Source of the DNA: Williamsia sterculiae
Lineage (GTDB): Bacteria; Actinomycetota; Actinomycetes; Mycobacteriales; Mycobacteriaceae
NCBI RefSeq assembly: GCF_900156495.1
Contig: NZ_FTNT01000001.1
Location: 434,001-498,000, forward strand
Length of the DNA stretch: 64,000 bases
Direction: 5' to 3'
Below are positions 42,556-51,697 of the stretch, piece after piece. The translations under genes were made by a program, and so were the position numbers. Position 1 is the stretch's first letter. Every line of letters starts with the position of its first letter. Below the pieces are notes generated by a model. The model was given only the letters and a program-made list of their open reading frames with translations. It was not told where the DNA came from and searched no databases.

Positions 42556-44297
42556 TGACCAGCACCGACACCCCGACACGCCCCCAGTCGTCCTCACCGA
42601 ACCCGCGGCCGGGACCAGTGACCCGACGGCTCTGGTGGCCGGTCCGCAACACCTGGCGTTCGCTCACCTCGATGCGGACCGCGCTGGCACTGCTGTTCCT
42701 GCTGGCGTTGGCCGCCATCCCCGGCGCCCTGCTGCCGCAGCGGTCGCTGAACGAGGCGAAGACCGAGCAGTACATCACCGATCACGGGTGGATCGGCCGC
42801 ACCCTGGACAAGCTGCAGTTCTTCGAGGTGTTCTCCAGCGTCTGGTTCACCGCGATCTACGTCCTGCTGTTCATCTCGTTGGTCGGGTGCCTCACCCCGC
42901 GGATGATCGAGCACGCCACGTCGTTGCGGGCGCAGCCGGTGGCCACCCCGCGCAACCTCGGTCGGTTGCCGCGTCACGTCACCCACTCCGTCGAGGGCAC
43001 TCCCGACGAGGTCGGCGCGACGATCATGGGCAACCTGCGCGGGTGGCGCAAGGTCAGCCGGACCGTCGAGGGGTCCGGCGGGACCACCGCGGACGAGGGT
43101 CGATCCGGGGACGTCGTCGAGATCTCCGCGGAGAAGGGTTATCTCCGCGAGTTCGGCAACCTGGTGTTCCACTTCGCGCTGCTCGCCCTGCTGGTCTCCA
43201 TCGCCGCGGGCAAGATGTTCGGCTACGAGGGCACCCGCATCCTGGTCGCCGACGACGACCAGGGGCTGTGCAACACCTCCACCGCGGTCTATGACTCGTT
43301 CCGCGGTGGCAACCTCGTCGACGGAACCGACCTGACCCCGTTCTGCGTGGATGTGAACAGGTTCTCGGCCGCCTACCTCCCCGACGGCCAACCGGACATG
43401 TACTCGGCTCAGGTGCGCTACGCGGCCGGTTCCGACCTCGACGCGGGTCGGTACCGCGACACCACGATCAAGGTGAACGACCCGCTCCGCGTGGCCGGCG
43501 ACCGCGTCTACCTACTCGGTCACGGGTTCGCGCCGACGTTCACGGTCACCTTCACCAATGGTGAGAAGCGCACCCAGACCGTGCCGTTCCGTCCCGACGA
43601 GACCGCGACGCTGCTGTCGTCGGGTGCCGCGCGCTTCGACACCCCGGCCGGGCTGTATCCGAACGAAGACCAACGCCGCGACCACCAGGTCGCGCTGGAA
43701 GGTCTGTTCGCCCCGACCGCGAGTTTTCAGGGCACGCTGTTGTCGTCGTCCTATCCCGACGCCCGCGACCCGTACGTCGCGATCCGGGTCTACCAGGGCG
43801 ACACCGGCCTGGACACCGGGCGGCCGCAGAACGTCTACACCCTCGACCAGAACCTCATCAACCAGGGCCGGCTGCTGCAGAAGGCCCAGGTCAACCTGGC
43901 GCCGGGACAGAACACCCGACTCGCCGACGGCACCACGGTCTCGTTCGACGGGTACAAGCCGTGGGCCTCCCTACAGGTGTCCCATGACCCCGCGCAGATC
44001 TACGTGTTGATCTCGGCCATCGCGATGCTCGCCGGGCTGCTGGTCTCGCTGCTGGTCAAGCGACGCCGGGTGTGGGCGCGGCTGACCCCCGCCGATGCCG
44101 ACTCGGGATCCGGCGACCGACGACTTACAGTTGTGGAGATGGCCGGGTTGGCCCGCACCGACCAGGCCGGGTGGGGTGAGGGATTCGTCGCCCTCAGCCG
44201 CACACTGGTCGGTCTCGACCCAGAAGGCGGTCGAGCCCAGAAGGTCGGTAGAGCCCGGAAGCTCGGTAGGACACGGAAGCCAAGAGTGAGGACCTGA
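42555..44297 (+). CDS. resB: cytochrome c biogenesis protein ResB/Ccs1
   Basis: Part of the system II haem-lyase complex with CcsB. 580 residues: three N-terminal membrane helices (~35-55, ~90-110, ~200-220) with WRSLTSMRTALALLFLLALAAIPG, a large outside domain (~225-480), and a last helix (~485-505). The long outer domain and TM spacing fit actinobacterial ResB. The end consists of three 18-base repeats encoding GRAQKV, GRARKL and GRTRKP, giving a basic tail. It overlaps ccdA by one base and is followed three bases later by ccsB. Confidence 0.93.
   Translation: MTSTDTPTRPQSSSPNPRPGPVTRRLWWPVRNTWRSLTSMRTALALLFLLALAAIPGALLPQRSLNEAKTEQYITDHGWIGRTLDKLQFFEVFSSVWFTAIYVLLFISLVGCLTPRMIEHATSLRAQPVATPRNLGRLPRHVTHSVEGTPDEVGATIMGNLRGWRKVSRTVEGSGGTTADEGRSGDVVEISAEKGYLREFGNLVFHFALLALLVSIAAGKMFGYEGTRILVADDDQGLCNTSTAVYDSFRGGNLVDGTDLTPFCVDVNRFSAAYLPDGQPDMYSAQVRYAAGSDLDAGRYRDTTIKVNDPLRVAGDRVYLLGHGFAPTFTVTFTNGEKRTQTVPFRPDETATLLSSGAARFDTPAGLYPNEDQRRDHQVALEGLFAPTASFQGTLLSSSYPDARDPYVAIRVYQGDTGLDTGRPQNVYTLDQNLINQGRLLQKAQVNLAPGQNTRLADGTTVSFDGYKPWASLQVSHDPAQIYVLISAIAMLAGLLVSLLVKRRRVWARLTPADADSGSGDRRLTVVEMAGLARTDQAGWGEGFVALSRTLVGLDPEGGRAQKVGRARKLGRTRKPRVRT
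44229..44282 (+). repeat. three 18-bp in-frame repeats at the end of resB
   Basis: Units begin at 44229, 44247 and 44265; each encodes G-R-[AT]-[QR]-K-x. They make a basic tail on ResB after the last membrane helix and soluble segment. Confidence 0.75.
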
Positions 44298-44300
44298 CAC

Positions 44301-45281
44301 ATGCAGATCGACGAGCACCTCGCGCGGTATTCCGACCTGTTGTTCGGCACCGCGCTCACGATCTACGTCCTCGCGATGGTGATGTTCCTGGCGTCGCTGG
44401 CGTCGGTGCGAACCCGCCGGGTGGTGCGCTCCGAGGAACTCGTCGCCGCCGGTGTCGGCGCCGGCCACACATCGCCCGGCCAGGACGTACGCACCCCGGG
44501 CAAGCTGGGGCGGCAGGAGCGGACCCCGATCGGCGACCGCTGGGCCAAGATGGCGTTCGCGGTGCTGTTCGTCGGCGTGGCCGCGCATGTGGCGTCGATC
44601 GTGATCCGCGGACTCGCCACCCACCGCATGCCCTGGGGCAACATGTACGAGTTCATCTCGTTGTCCTGCGCGGCCGGGGTGATCGCCGGACTGATCGTGT
44701 TGCGCAAGACCGATCAGCGACCGTTGTTGTCGTTCGTGCTGCTGCCGGTCTCGTTGCTGATGTTCATCGCCGGCAAGTGGCTCTACACCCAGGCCGCCCC
44801 GGTGGTCCCGGCGCTCAAGTCGTACTGGCTGGCCATCCACGTGTCGATCGTGTCGGTGGGATCGGGGGTGTTCCTGGTGTCGGGGGTGGCCAGCGCGCTC
44901 TACCTGATCCGGTTGCGCTACCCGAACGCCGGTGACGGTGTCGGCGGCCGCATCCTCGAACGGCTGCCGTCGGCGCAGGCCCTGGACCGGTTGGCCTACA
45001 AGACCGTCGTCTTCGCCTTCCCGTTGTTCGGGCTCGGCGTCATCTGCGGGGCCATCTGGGCCGAGTCGGCCTGGGGACGGTTCTGGGGCTGGGATCCCAA
45101 GGAGACGGTGTCGTTCATCGCCTGGGTGATCTACGCGGCCTACCTGCACGCGCGAGCCACCGCGGGCTGGCGGAACACCGCCGCGGCGTGGATCAACATC
45201 GCCGGTTTCGTGGCGATGCTGTTCAACCTCTTCATCATCAACCTGGTGGTGTCCGGTCTGCACTCGTACGCCGGCCTCTGA
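44301..45281 (+). CDS. ccsB: cytochrome c assembly protein CcsB/ResC
   Basis: Membrane haem-delivery and ligation protein of system II. 326 residues with about eight membrane helices. The haem-handling WWD-type motif is WGRFWGWDPKE (258-268); flanking histidines are near His180 and His285. A ~45-residue hydrophilic loop follows the first helix. ATG 44301 is three bases after the resB stop. It completes the set thioredoxin-ccdA-resB-ccsB; no cytochrome c gene is in the window. Confidence 0.95.
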   Translation: MQIDEHLARYSDLLFGTALTIYVLAMVMFLASLASVRTRRVVRSEELVAAGVGAGHTSPGQDVRTPGKLGRQERTPIGDRWAKMAFAVLFVGVAAHVASIVIRGLATHRMPWGNMYEFISLSCAAGVIAGLIVLRKTDQRPLLSFVLLPVSLLMFIAGKWLYTQAAPVVPALKSYWLAIHVSIVSVGSGVFLVSGVASALYLIRLRYPNAGDGVGGRILERLPSAQALDRLAYKTVVFAFPLFGLGVICGAIWAESAWGRFWGWDPKETVSFIAWVIYAAYLHARATAGWRNTAAAWINIAGFVAMLFNLFIINLVVSGLHSYAGL

Positions 45282-45282
45282 C

Positions 45283-45305
45283 CCGCCGGACGGCCGCACC
45301 GGCGG
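45283..45305. terminator. possible bidirectional hairpin between ccsB and the XRE regulator
   Basis: CCGCCGG (45283-45289) pairs perfectly with CCGGCGG (45299-45305) in the 40-base gap between two convergent genes. No T tract is present on either side. Confidence 0.35.
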
Positions 45306-45321
45306 CACCGGCCGCGAGCAC

Positions 45322-45783
45322 TCAGTTCCCGCGAGCCGGGTCCTGCTGCTTCATCACCTTCAGTACCTCGATGACCATGTCGATGGTCTCCGGTGAGATC
45401 GGCCCGTGCTGGAACGCGGCGAGGTGCGCCCCGGTCTGCGCGGCCATCTGCACGTACTCGCGCTGTTGCTGCACCCTGGCCAGGTCTTCCTCGGGGTCGC
45501 TGAGGAAGTAGGTCACGCTGATCCGGAACGCCCGGGAGATCGCCTCCACCGTGCGGAACGACGGTGTCTTGGCCTTACCGGTGCGTAGCTGCGAGATGTA
45601 GGCATCACTGAGCGTGTACCCCAGCTCGTTGGCCCGCGCGGCGATCTTCTTGCCGGTGAACGTCATACCGTTCTCGTCCCGAACCGTCTCGAACAACTGG
45701 TTCAGACGGTCGGCGAACGACGTGCCGCCCGCAACTTCGTGTGTATGTGTATGTGTGACTGTCACTGGCCCCGACCTGCTCAT
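45322..45783 (-). CDS. XRE-family regulator, EspR-like
   Basis: A 153-residue DNA-binding protein. After a variable leader containing the odd run VTHTHTHE, residues ~25-95 resemble the DNA-binding domain of mycobacterial EspR (FADRLNQLFETV, TLSDAYISQLRTGKAKTPS, ISRAFRISVTYFLSD). The C-terminal helices (~100-150) would be the dimerisation domain. EspR is a nucleoid-associated activator of ESX-1-related genes; no type VII genes lie here. ATG 45783 was chosen; a GTG 18 bases inside is also possible. The His-Thr run is coded by a GT-rich microsatellite. Confidence 0.85.
   Translation of the reverse strand: MSRSGPVTVTHTHTHEVAGGTSFADRLNQLFETVRDENGMTFTGKKIAARANELGYTLSDAYISQLRTGKAKTPSFRTVEAISRAFRISVTYFLSDPEEDLARVQQQREYVQMAAQTGAHLAAFQHGPISPETIDMVIEVLKVMKQQDPARGN
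45736..45768. repeat. GT-rich microsatellite at the start of the EspR-like gene
   Basis: TGTGTATGTGTATGTGTGAC is a short run of alternating purine/pyrimidine, coding for Thr-His-Thr-His-Thr-His on the other strand. Such runs can slip; a loss or gain of two bases would shift the frame next to the start codon. Confidence 0.6.
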
Positions 45784-45915
45784 GTCCCGGCGTCCACCGA
45801 GAGCGGGCACCGACTCCCGAATCTTAGCGTCCGCATTCCCGCGTCGCGCGTGAGTGAGCCGGACGGGACGAGCGTGACAGGCGGGACATGAACGTCCCGG
45901 CCGACCGTCGGGTGA

Positions 45916-46176
45916 TCAGTCGGAGGCTCCGGGGGCGTCGTCGGGACCGGGGTGCCGGTCGCGGCCGAGCTTCCACAGGAACTCCGGGTCGTCGTCGGGA
46001 CCGATGGGGGGCCGCTGTGCCTGACGTCGGGTGCCGGTCCGCGGCGTGAGCGCGCGGTCGTCGCGGTCCCGGTCGGGGCCGACGATGCCCTGGGGACCGA
46101 ACGCCCGCCACGCCAGATAACCCAGCGCGGCGATCCCGACGATGACGAAGATGTAGACCACGATCCAGCCCTCCAC
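45916..46176 (-). CDS. small single-span membrane protein
   Basis: An 86-residue protein: one N-terminal membrane helix (MEGWIVVYIFVIVGIAALGYLAW would be its span, about residues 4-24), then a hydrophilic tail rich in Asp, Pro and Arg with DDDPEFLWKLGRDRH near residue 63. Small proteins of this type are common beside the ccsB genes in mycolic-acid bacteria; no function is known. Start GTG 46176. Confidence 0.65.
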   Translation of the reverse strand: MEGWIVVYIFVIVGIAALGYLAWRAFGPQGIVGPDRDRDDRALTPRTGTRRQAQRPPIGPDDDPEFLWKLGRDRHPGPDDAPGASD

Positions 46177-46313
46177 ACGTGTTCCGTGCGACCACGCTAC
46201 CCGTTGTCGGGGGCAGGGGTCCTCATCGTCGAGTCGTGACCGATGAGCGAAGGCCGCCGACGGTCAGCCCCTCAACCGCTACTCCGTCGACGGCCCCCGA
46301 GTGGTGCGTCGTG

Positions 46314-46583
46314 TCAGTCCTCGACCTTGCGGTTCAGCAGCGCCACCACGTCGGCCTCACGGAACCGGCGATGGCCGCCCGGCGTACGGATGGCACCGAG
46401 GATCCCGGAACTGGCCCAGCGGGCGACGGTCTTGGGATTCACGTTGAACATGGCGGCCACCTGTCCCGGGGTCAGCGTGTGCTGGCTCGCTGCTCGCGGG
46501 GTGATCGGGGTGTGCGCGGAAGTGTTGTGCGAGGTGGGGTTCGGCGACACCGAATCGAAGGTGATCGGATCTGAGGCGGTCAT
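46314..46583 (-). CDS. BldC-like MerR/excisionase-type DNA-binding protein
   Basis: An 89-residue regulator. A ~35-residue Ser/Thr-rich leader precedes a winged HTH: TPGQVAAMFNVNPKTVARWASSGIL followed by the wing RTPGGHRRFREADVVALL. This HTH plus wing closely matches Streptomyces BldC, a small protein that binds DNA cooperatively on direct repeats and represses developmental genes; the role in mycolic-acid bacteria is less clear. ATG 46583 has GAGGAG five bases upstream. The 262 bases to the divergent DUF4229-type gene form its promoter region. Confidence 0.88.
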   Translation of the reverse strand: MTASDPITFDSVSPNPTSHNTSAHTPITPRAASQHTLTPGQVAAMFNVNPKTVARWASSGILGAIRTPGGHRRFREADVVALLNRKVED

Positions 46584-46845
46584 CACTACTCCTCTGCAGG
46601 CCTGACGGCCGGACAAGTTTGTACGGCGGTACGCGATGGCACCGCACCGTTCATGGACTTGCCCCTGCACTCATGAATACACCCAAAACGCGCTTCTTTC
46701 TAATCCGCGACACCGCGCGGATCGCCGTTCGGCCCGAGGATCGGGCCTCGACCTGCGCGTTCATGGTTGTGAGCAGGACGAACTAAATTCTCGCGTCACG
46801 CGGGTCGTAGGCTGGGGAACCTGAGAACGAACCGGGCGCGTCGAC

Positions 46846-47241
46846 GTGGCCGGTGCGAACGTGGAGAAGGGATCACGCGGCGTGGACGGTGACGAGACGG
46901 ACATCTCGGCGCGGCGGACGGACACCCGTCCCGGTTCGGGGGGTCGGTTGGCCCTGGCGCTCGGGATCTACACCGGATTGCGGCTGGCGTTGGTGGTGAT
47001 CGTCGCGGCGGCGGTGTTCGGTCTCGGCAAGGCCGTGGGTGTGACCGTGCCGTTGTTGGTGGCGATCCTCTTCGGTCTGGTGATCGCCCTTCCGGTGGGG
47101 ATGGTCGCGTTCAAGAAACCACGCGCCCGGGTGAACGAGGCCATCGCCGAGGTCGACGAGTCCCGTCGGACCAAACGCGCCGACCTCGAGGCGCGCCTGC
47201 GCGGTGGCGAGCCCGGCGCGCGTCCCGGCAGCAAGCGCTGA
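46846..47241 (+). CDS. DUF4229-like membrane protein (Rv0531-like)
   Basis: A 131-residue protein with a hydrophilic leader (~1-35), two membrane helices (~36-60, ~66-87) and a basic, probably cytosolic coiled tail ([22 protein letters not shown]). The pattern matches the DUF4229 family found near menA in mycobacteria. Function unknown. GTG 46846 is the chosen start; GTG 46882 is also possible. The next gene starts five bases after its stop. Confidence 0.75.
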   Translation: MAGANVEKGSRGVDGDETDISARRTDTRPGSGGRLALALGIYTGLRLALVVIVAAAVFGLGKAVGVTVPLLVAILFGLVIALPVGMVAFKKPRARVNEAIAEVDESRRTKRADLEARLRGGEPGARPGSKR

Positions 47242-47246
47242 CGCGG

Positions 47247-48431
47247 GTGCCGAGCGCCGCATCGGTGCCCACCCGCATCACCGATCACCGTAGTTCCCGG
47301 GCCTGGGTGGACAACGCGGTCCGACTGATCGAAGCCGACGCCCGGCGCAGCGCCGACACCCACCTGCTGCGTTTCCCGCTCGGGGACTTCGCGCGCTGGG
47401 ACGGGGTCGACGGCGCCGATGCCGGAGTGGATCTGTACCTGAAGGACGAGACCACCCACGTCACCGGGTCGCTCAAACACCGACTGGCGCGGTCGTTGTT
47501 CCTGTATGCCCTCTGCAACGGGTGGATCACCGAGAACACCCCGGTGGTGGAGGCGTCGTCGGGGTCGACGGCGGTCTCCGAGGCGTACTTCGCCGATCTC
47601 ATCGGGGTGCCGTTCGTTGCGGTGATGCCCGCGAGTACGTCGCCGGAGAAGATCCGCCTGATCGAGCGTCGCGGAGGGCGATGCCACTTCGTGCATCGCG
47701 CCGGTGACATGTACTCCGAGGCCCGCCGTCTGGCGGGGGAACTCGGCGGACACTTCATCGATCAATTCACGATGGCCGAACGCGCGACCGACTGGCGCGG
47801 CAACAACAACATCGCCGAGTCCATCTACACCCAGATGGCCCAGGAGCGTTATCCCGTTCCGACCTGGGTGGTCGTGGGGGCGGGGACCGGCGGGTCCTCG
47901 GCGACCATCGGTCGCTACCTGCGATATCGGCGGCACGCCACCTGGCTGGCCGTCGCCGACCCGGAGAACTCGGTGTTCGCCCCGGCCTATCGGTCTCCCG
48001 ACGATGTGGGCCCAGATGGCCTGTTGAACACCGATGGCCTGCCACACACCGACGCCGGCGGGCGACCCGGTTCGCGGATCGAGGGTATCGGTCGACCGCG
48101 CGTCGAACCGTCGTTCATCTCGCAGGTCATCGACGCGATGATCGAGGTGCCCGACGCGGCGTCGATCGCCACCGCCCGACGGGTCAGCGACGTGCTCGAC
48201 CGTCGCGTCGGCGGATCCACCGGCACCAATCTGTGGGGTGCCTTCGCGCTGATCGCCGAGATGATCGCCGACCGTCGGGCGGGCAGTGTGGTGACCCTGC
48301 TCTGCGACAGCGGTGACCGCTACGCCGACACGTACTTCGACGACGGCTGGGTGGCCGCGCAGGGCCTGGACCTCGGTGCCGCCGATGCCGTGGTGCGGCG
48401 CTTCCTGACCGACGGGTCCTGGCCGCGGTGA
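47247..48431 (+). CDS. PLP-dependent cysteine synthase/desulfhydrase-like protein (Cds1-like)
   Basis: A 394-residue fold-type II PLP enzyme. The PLP lysine is in [11 protein letters not shown] (~Lys 77), the substrate loop is [15 protein letters not shown] (~103), and the phosphate-binding glycine run is [14 protein letters not shown] (~208). Length and these motifs resemble mycobacterial Cds1 (Rv3684), an L-cysteine desulfhydrase giving sulfide, pyruvate and ammonia; cystathionine synthase-like activity is an alternative. GTG start. It lies between the DUF4229-type gene and an ABC exporter. Confidence 0.85.
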   Translation: MPSAASVPTRITDHRSSRAWVDNAVRLIEADARRSADTHLLRFPLGDFARWDGVDGADAGVDLYLKDETTHVTGSLKHRLARSLFLYALCNGWITENTPVVEASSGSTAVSEAYFADLIGVPFVAVMPASTSPEKIRLIERRGGRCHFVHRAGDMYSEARRLAGELGGHFIDQFTMAERATDWRGNNNIAESIYTQMAQERYPVPTWVVVGAGTGGSSATIGRYLRYRRHATWLAVADPENSVFAPAYRSPDDVGPDGLLNTDGLPHTDAGGRPGSRIEGIGRPRVEPSFISQVIDAMIEVPDAASIATARRVSDVLDRRVGGSTGTNLWGAFALIAEMIADRRAGSVVTLLCDSGDRYADTYFDDGWVAAQGLDLGAADAVVRRFLTDGSWPR

Positions 48432-48462
48432 CGGGTTCGCCACCACGGGCGCCGGGGTCGCG

Positions 48463-49143
48463 GTGAGCGCACTGGTGCAGGCGACGGATCTGGTCCGCGA
48501 ATACCGGCTCGGCGAGGCGACCGTGCGCGCCCTCGACGGTCTGAGTCTGGAATTGGACGGCGGCCAGTTCGTCTCGGTGGTGGGTCCCTCGGGCGCGGGC
48601 AAGTCGACGTTGTTGCACGTCCTTGGGGCGCTCGACGTACCCGACTCGGGGTCGATCGTCGTGGACGGCGCCGACCTGGCCGGTCTGGACGACGACGCGC
48701 AGTCGCGGTTCCGGCGTCGGCGGGTCGGGTTCATCTTCCAGTTCTTCAACCTGGTGCCCACCATGTCGGCCTGGGAGAACGTGGCGCTGCCGCGACTGCT
48801 TGACGGCAGCCCCCTGCGGGCGCAACGAGCCGAGGCGGTGGCCCTCCTCGACCGGGTCGGGTTGGGCGCGCGGGTCGACCACCGGCCCTCGGAACTGTCC
48901 GGTGGGCAGATGCAGCGGGTGGCGATCGCCCGGTCGCTGATCATGAACCCGAGGGTGGTGCTGGCCGACGAACCGACCGGCAACCTCGACTCCCACACCG
49001 GTGACGCCGTCCTGGAACTGCTGAGTGATGTCGCGCACGACGGGGCCGGCCGGTTGGTGGTGATGGTCACCCACGACCCCCACGCCGCGCGGGTCGCCGA
49101 CCGCACGGTCGAGGTGCGCGACGGTCGCGTGGTGGCGTCGTGA
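48463..49143 (+). CDS. ABC transporter ATP-binding protein, MacB/LolD type
   Basis: A 226-residue ATPase with Walker A GPSGAGKST (~42-50), Q-loop region FIFQFFNLVPTMSAWENV, signature LSGGQMQRVAIARSL (~145-159), Walker B VVLADEPTGNLD and the H-loop VTHD. The FQFFNL and PTGNLDS wording is typical of the MacB/LolD/FtsE class. It works with the FtsX-type permease encoded 16 bases downstream. Start GTG 48463. No membrane-fusion protein gene is adjacent. Confidence 0.93.
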   Translation: MSALVQATDLVREYRLGEATVRALDGLSLELDGGQFVSVVGPSGAGKSTLLHVLGALDVPDSGSIVVDGADLAGLDDDAQSRFRRRRVGFIFQFFNLVPTMSAWENVALPRLLDGSPLRAQRAEAVALLDRVGLGARVDHRPSELSGGQMQRVAIARSLIMNPRVVLADEPTGNLDSHTGDAVLELLSDVAHDGAGRLVVMVTHDPHAARVADRTVEVRDGRVVAS

Positions 49144-49159
49144 GCGGGACCGTCGCGCG

Positions 49160-51697
49160 ATGGCACTGAGACTGCCGGGACGGGCCGCCGCGACGCGCCT
49201 GTGGGTGCTCAACCTGCGGGAGCTGCGCTCCCACCGACTGCGCGTGATCACCTCGCTGCTCGTCGTGGTGGTGTCCTCGGCGCTCCTGGTCGCGGTGCTG
49301 GGCACGTACGGGTCGCTCACCTCGTCGGTCCGGGAGCTGAGCGCCACCGTGGCGGGCACCGCCGACCTCGAGGTCGCGGGCATCTCCGACACCGGTCTCG
49401 ACGACGCGCTCGCAGGTGAGATCCGCGCGTCCGTACCCGCGGCCGCCGCGGCCGTTCCGCTCATCCAGAGCCCGGCCCAGTTGGATCGCGCGGGGGCGGC
49501 GCCCACCTCGATCTCGGTGCTGGGGTCGGACTACCGCATCACCGAGCTGAACTCCCGCCTGCGTACCGCGGTGCAGTCCGGTACCGGCACCGACCTGCGG
49601 ACATTGCAGGACGGTGTGGTGGTCGGCAAGGCGCTCGGGCTGGTCACGGGGGATCGGGTCACCATCGGTGGCGTTCCGGTGACGGTGTCGGCCGTCATCG
49701 ACTCCGATGCCGCGAAAGCTCTCAACGGCGGTCGGTACGCCTTCGCCTATCTCGGTCTCGCCCAGCGGCTCACCGGTCATCAGGGGCGGCTGGATTCCGT
49801 CCTGATCAAGGCCGCACCCGGCGTCGGCACCGGTGCCCTGCGGGCCGACCTGGAACGGGTCGTGAACGGCCGCGCGGTGGTCGTCGATCCCGAGTTCCGG
49901 GCGGCCCAGGCCGAGACCGCGGGCTCGGTCACCCGCGATTCCACCCTGCTCATCGCCCTCATCTCGCTGGTCGTCGCCGCATTCCTGGTGTTCAACACGA
50001 TGACCATGTCGGTGGCCACCCGCAGGCCCACCCTGGCCATGATCCGCGCTCTGGGGGGTCGCAGCCGCTCTCTGGTCACCGATCTGATCGCCGAGGCGGC
50101 ACTGTTCGGACTGCTCGGCGGCCTGGCGGGAATCCCGGTGGGCATGCTCGCCGGGTCGTGGATCATCGACCGTCTGCCGGATGCCGCGTCCGACAAATAC
50201 GGTGCGACCATCACGTTCTCGCTACCCGCCTACGTGGGGCCGGTCGCGGTCGCAGCCTGTGTCGTCGCCTGTGTGGCCGCCAGTGCGCTGGCTGCCCGCG
50301 CAGTACTGAGCGTGTCCCCGGTGGAGGCACTGGTGCCCGGCGAGGTGGTCGCGCGCGACCGTCGAGCCGGGTGGTCGGCCCGCCTGGCCGGTGCGGTGGG
50401 GGTGCTGCTGGTGGGGGCGGCCTGGCTGATCGTCGTGACGGTGCAGGGTCGGGCCGCGTTCCTGGCCGGGGTGGCCTACGCCGTGGGTGTGCTGCTGATC
50501 TGTTTCGCGGTCACCGGCGCGCTGGTGCGGGTGGTCACCGCGATCTCCTCCCGGCTCGGTGGTCCGGGGCAGCTGGCCGCGGTGAACACCGAACGGGCAC
50601 CACGTCGTGCCTGGGCGACCCTGATGACGGTGGCCATCGCGGTGACGGTGGGGGTCGGCACGTCGGGGGCGATGAACGATCTGGTGGGATCCGTGTCGAG
50701 GTCTCTCGACGGTCTCGGCGACCCCGACCTGTACGTCTCGTCGCGACCGGCGGCGGAGTTGCCGTCGGGACCGTTGTTGGATCCCTCCCTCACCGCCGCG
50801 GTGGCGCGCACCCCGGGGGTAGCGCGGGTACTCGACGGGCAGTGGCTCTCGGTGAATCTAGGGGAGGCCCGGGTGTTGCTACAGGGACTCACCCCCGGCA
50901 TGTCCGCACCGTTCGTGAAACGGGCGGACCCCGCGGTGTTGCGGCGGGTGCTCGCCGGCGACGGCCTGATCGTCTCCACCACGCTGGCCAGGACGATGAA
51001 GGTGGCCGTCGGAGACCGACTCCGGCTCGCGACCCCCGCGGGATTCCGCGAACTGCCGGTGCTGCAACTCGTCGACTACGTGGCGATCGATTCGGGTACC
51101 GCGGCCATCGGGTTGGATCTGATGCGGCAGCTGTTCGACCGGCCAGGTGCCACGTATCTGCAGGTCAATGTGCAAACCGGTGCCGATGTCGCCGCCGTGC
51201 GCGGGCGGATCGCCGCGGAGATCGCCGCGTCCGGTCGCCCCGGTCACGTCTACACGGGCGCCGACAGCCTGCAGGCGACGCGGACATCGGTGGAGCAGTC
51301 GGGCCGGTTCGCCGTCGCCATCCAATGGGTGGTCGCGGTGGTCGCGGCGGTGGCGTTGCTCAACACCCTGCTGCTGTCGGTGATCGAACGCCGACGCGAC
51401 CTCGGAGTGTTGCGGGCGATGGGTGCCGCGCGCGGCTTCATCTCGCGCATGGTGCTGGCCGAGGCGGCGGCGATCGCGGCCACCGGCACCGTACTGGGCG
51501 TGATGATGGGGGAGGTGCTGCACGAGCTGTCCAACCGCATCCTGGCCACCACCACCTCGGTGGACATCGTCTACACCGCGCAGTGGCAGACCGCCGTCTA
51601 TGTGGTCGTCGCGTTCGCGCTGTGCTTTGCGGGTGCGTTCTTCCCGGCCGCGCAGGCGTCGCGGATGACGATCCGCGACGCGGTCACCGACGAATAG
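49160..51697 (+). CDS. FtsX-like ABC transporter permease (two FtsX domains)
   Basis: An 845-residue membrane protein with the duplicated actinobacterial layout: an N-terminal helix (~25-50), an outer domain (~55-265), three helices (~270-385), a second single helix pair (~405-455) and second outer domain (~490-715), then three last helices (~725-840). FtsX-type mechanotransmission rather than classical import is likely. The motif RPTLAMIRALGGRSRSLV before helix 2 and RRDLGVLRAMGAARGF near the end are the paired cytosolic coupling segments. Cargo is unknown. It ends the gene pair; a ~0.5-kb gap follows. Confidence 0.9.
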   Translation: MALRLPGRAAATRLWVLNLRELRSHRLRVITSLLVVVVSSALLVAVLGTYGSLTSSVRELSATVAGTADLEVAGISDTGLDDALAGEIRASVPAAAAAVPLIQSPAQLDRAGAAPTSISVLGSDYRITELNSRLRTAVQSGTGTDLRTLQDGVVVGKALGLVTGDRVTIGGVPVTVSAVIDSDAAKALNGGRYAFAYLGLAQRLTGHQGRLDSVLIKAAPGVGTGALRADLERVVNGRAVVVDPEFRAAQAETAGSVTRDSTLLIALISLVVAAFLVFNTMTMSVATRRPTLAMIRALGGRSRSLVTDLIAEAALFGLLGGLAGIPVGMLAGSWIIDRLPDAASDKYGATITFSLPAYVGPVAVAACVVACVAASALAARAVLSVSPVEALVPGEVVARDRRAGWSARLAGAVGVLLVGAAWLIVVTVQGRAAFLAGVAYAVGVLLICFAVTGALVRVVTAISSRLGGPGQLAAVNTERAPRRAWATLMTVAIAVTVGVGTSGAMNDLVGSVSRSLDGLGDPDLYVSSRPAAELPSGPLLDPSLTAAVARTPGVARVLDGQWLSVNLGEARVLLQGLTPGMSAPFVKRADPAVLRRVLAGDGLIVSTTLARTMKVAVGDRLRLATPAGFRELPVLQLVDYVAIDSGTAAIGLDLMRQLFDRPGATYLQVNVQTGADVAAVRGRIAAEIAASGRPGHVYTGADSLQATRTSVEQSGRFAVAIQWVVAVVAAVALLNTLLLSVIERRRDLGVLRAMGAARGFISRMVLAEAAAIAATGTVLGVMMGEVLHELSNRILATTTSVDIVYTAQWQTAVYVVVAFALCFAGAFFPAAQASRMTIRDAVTDE

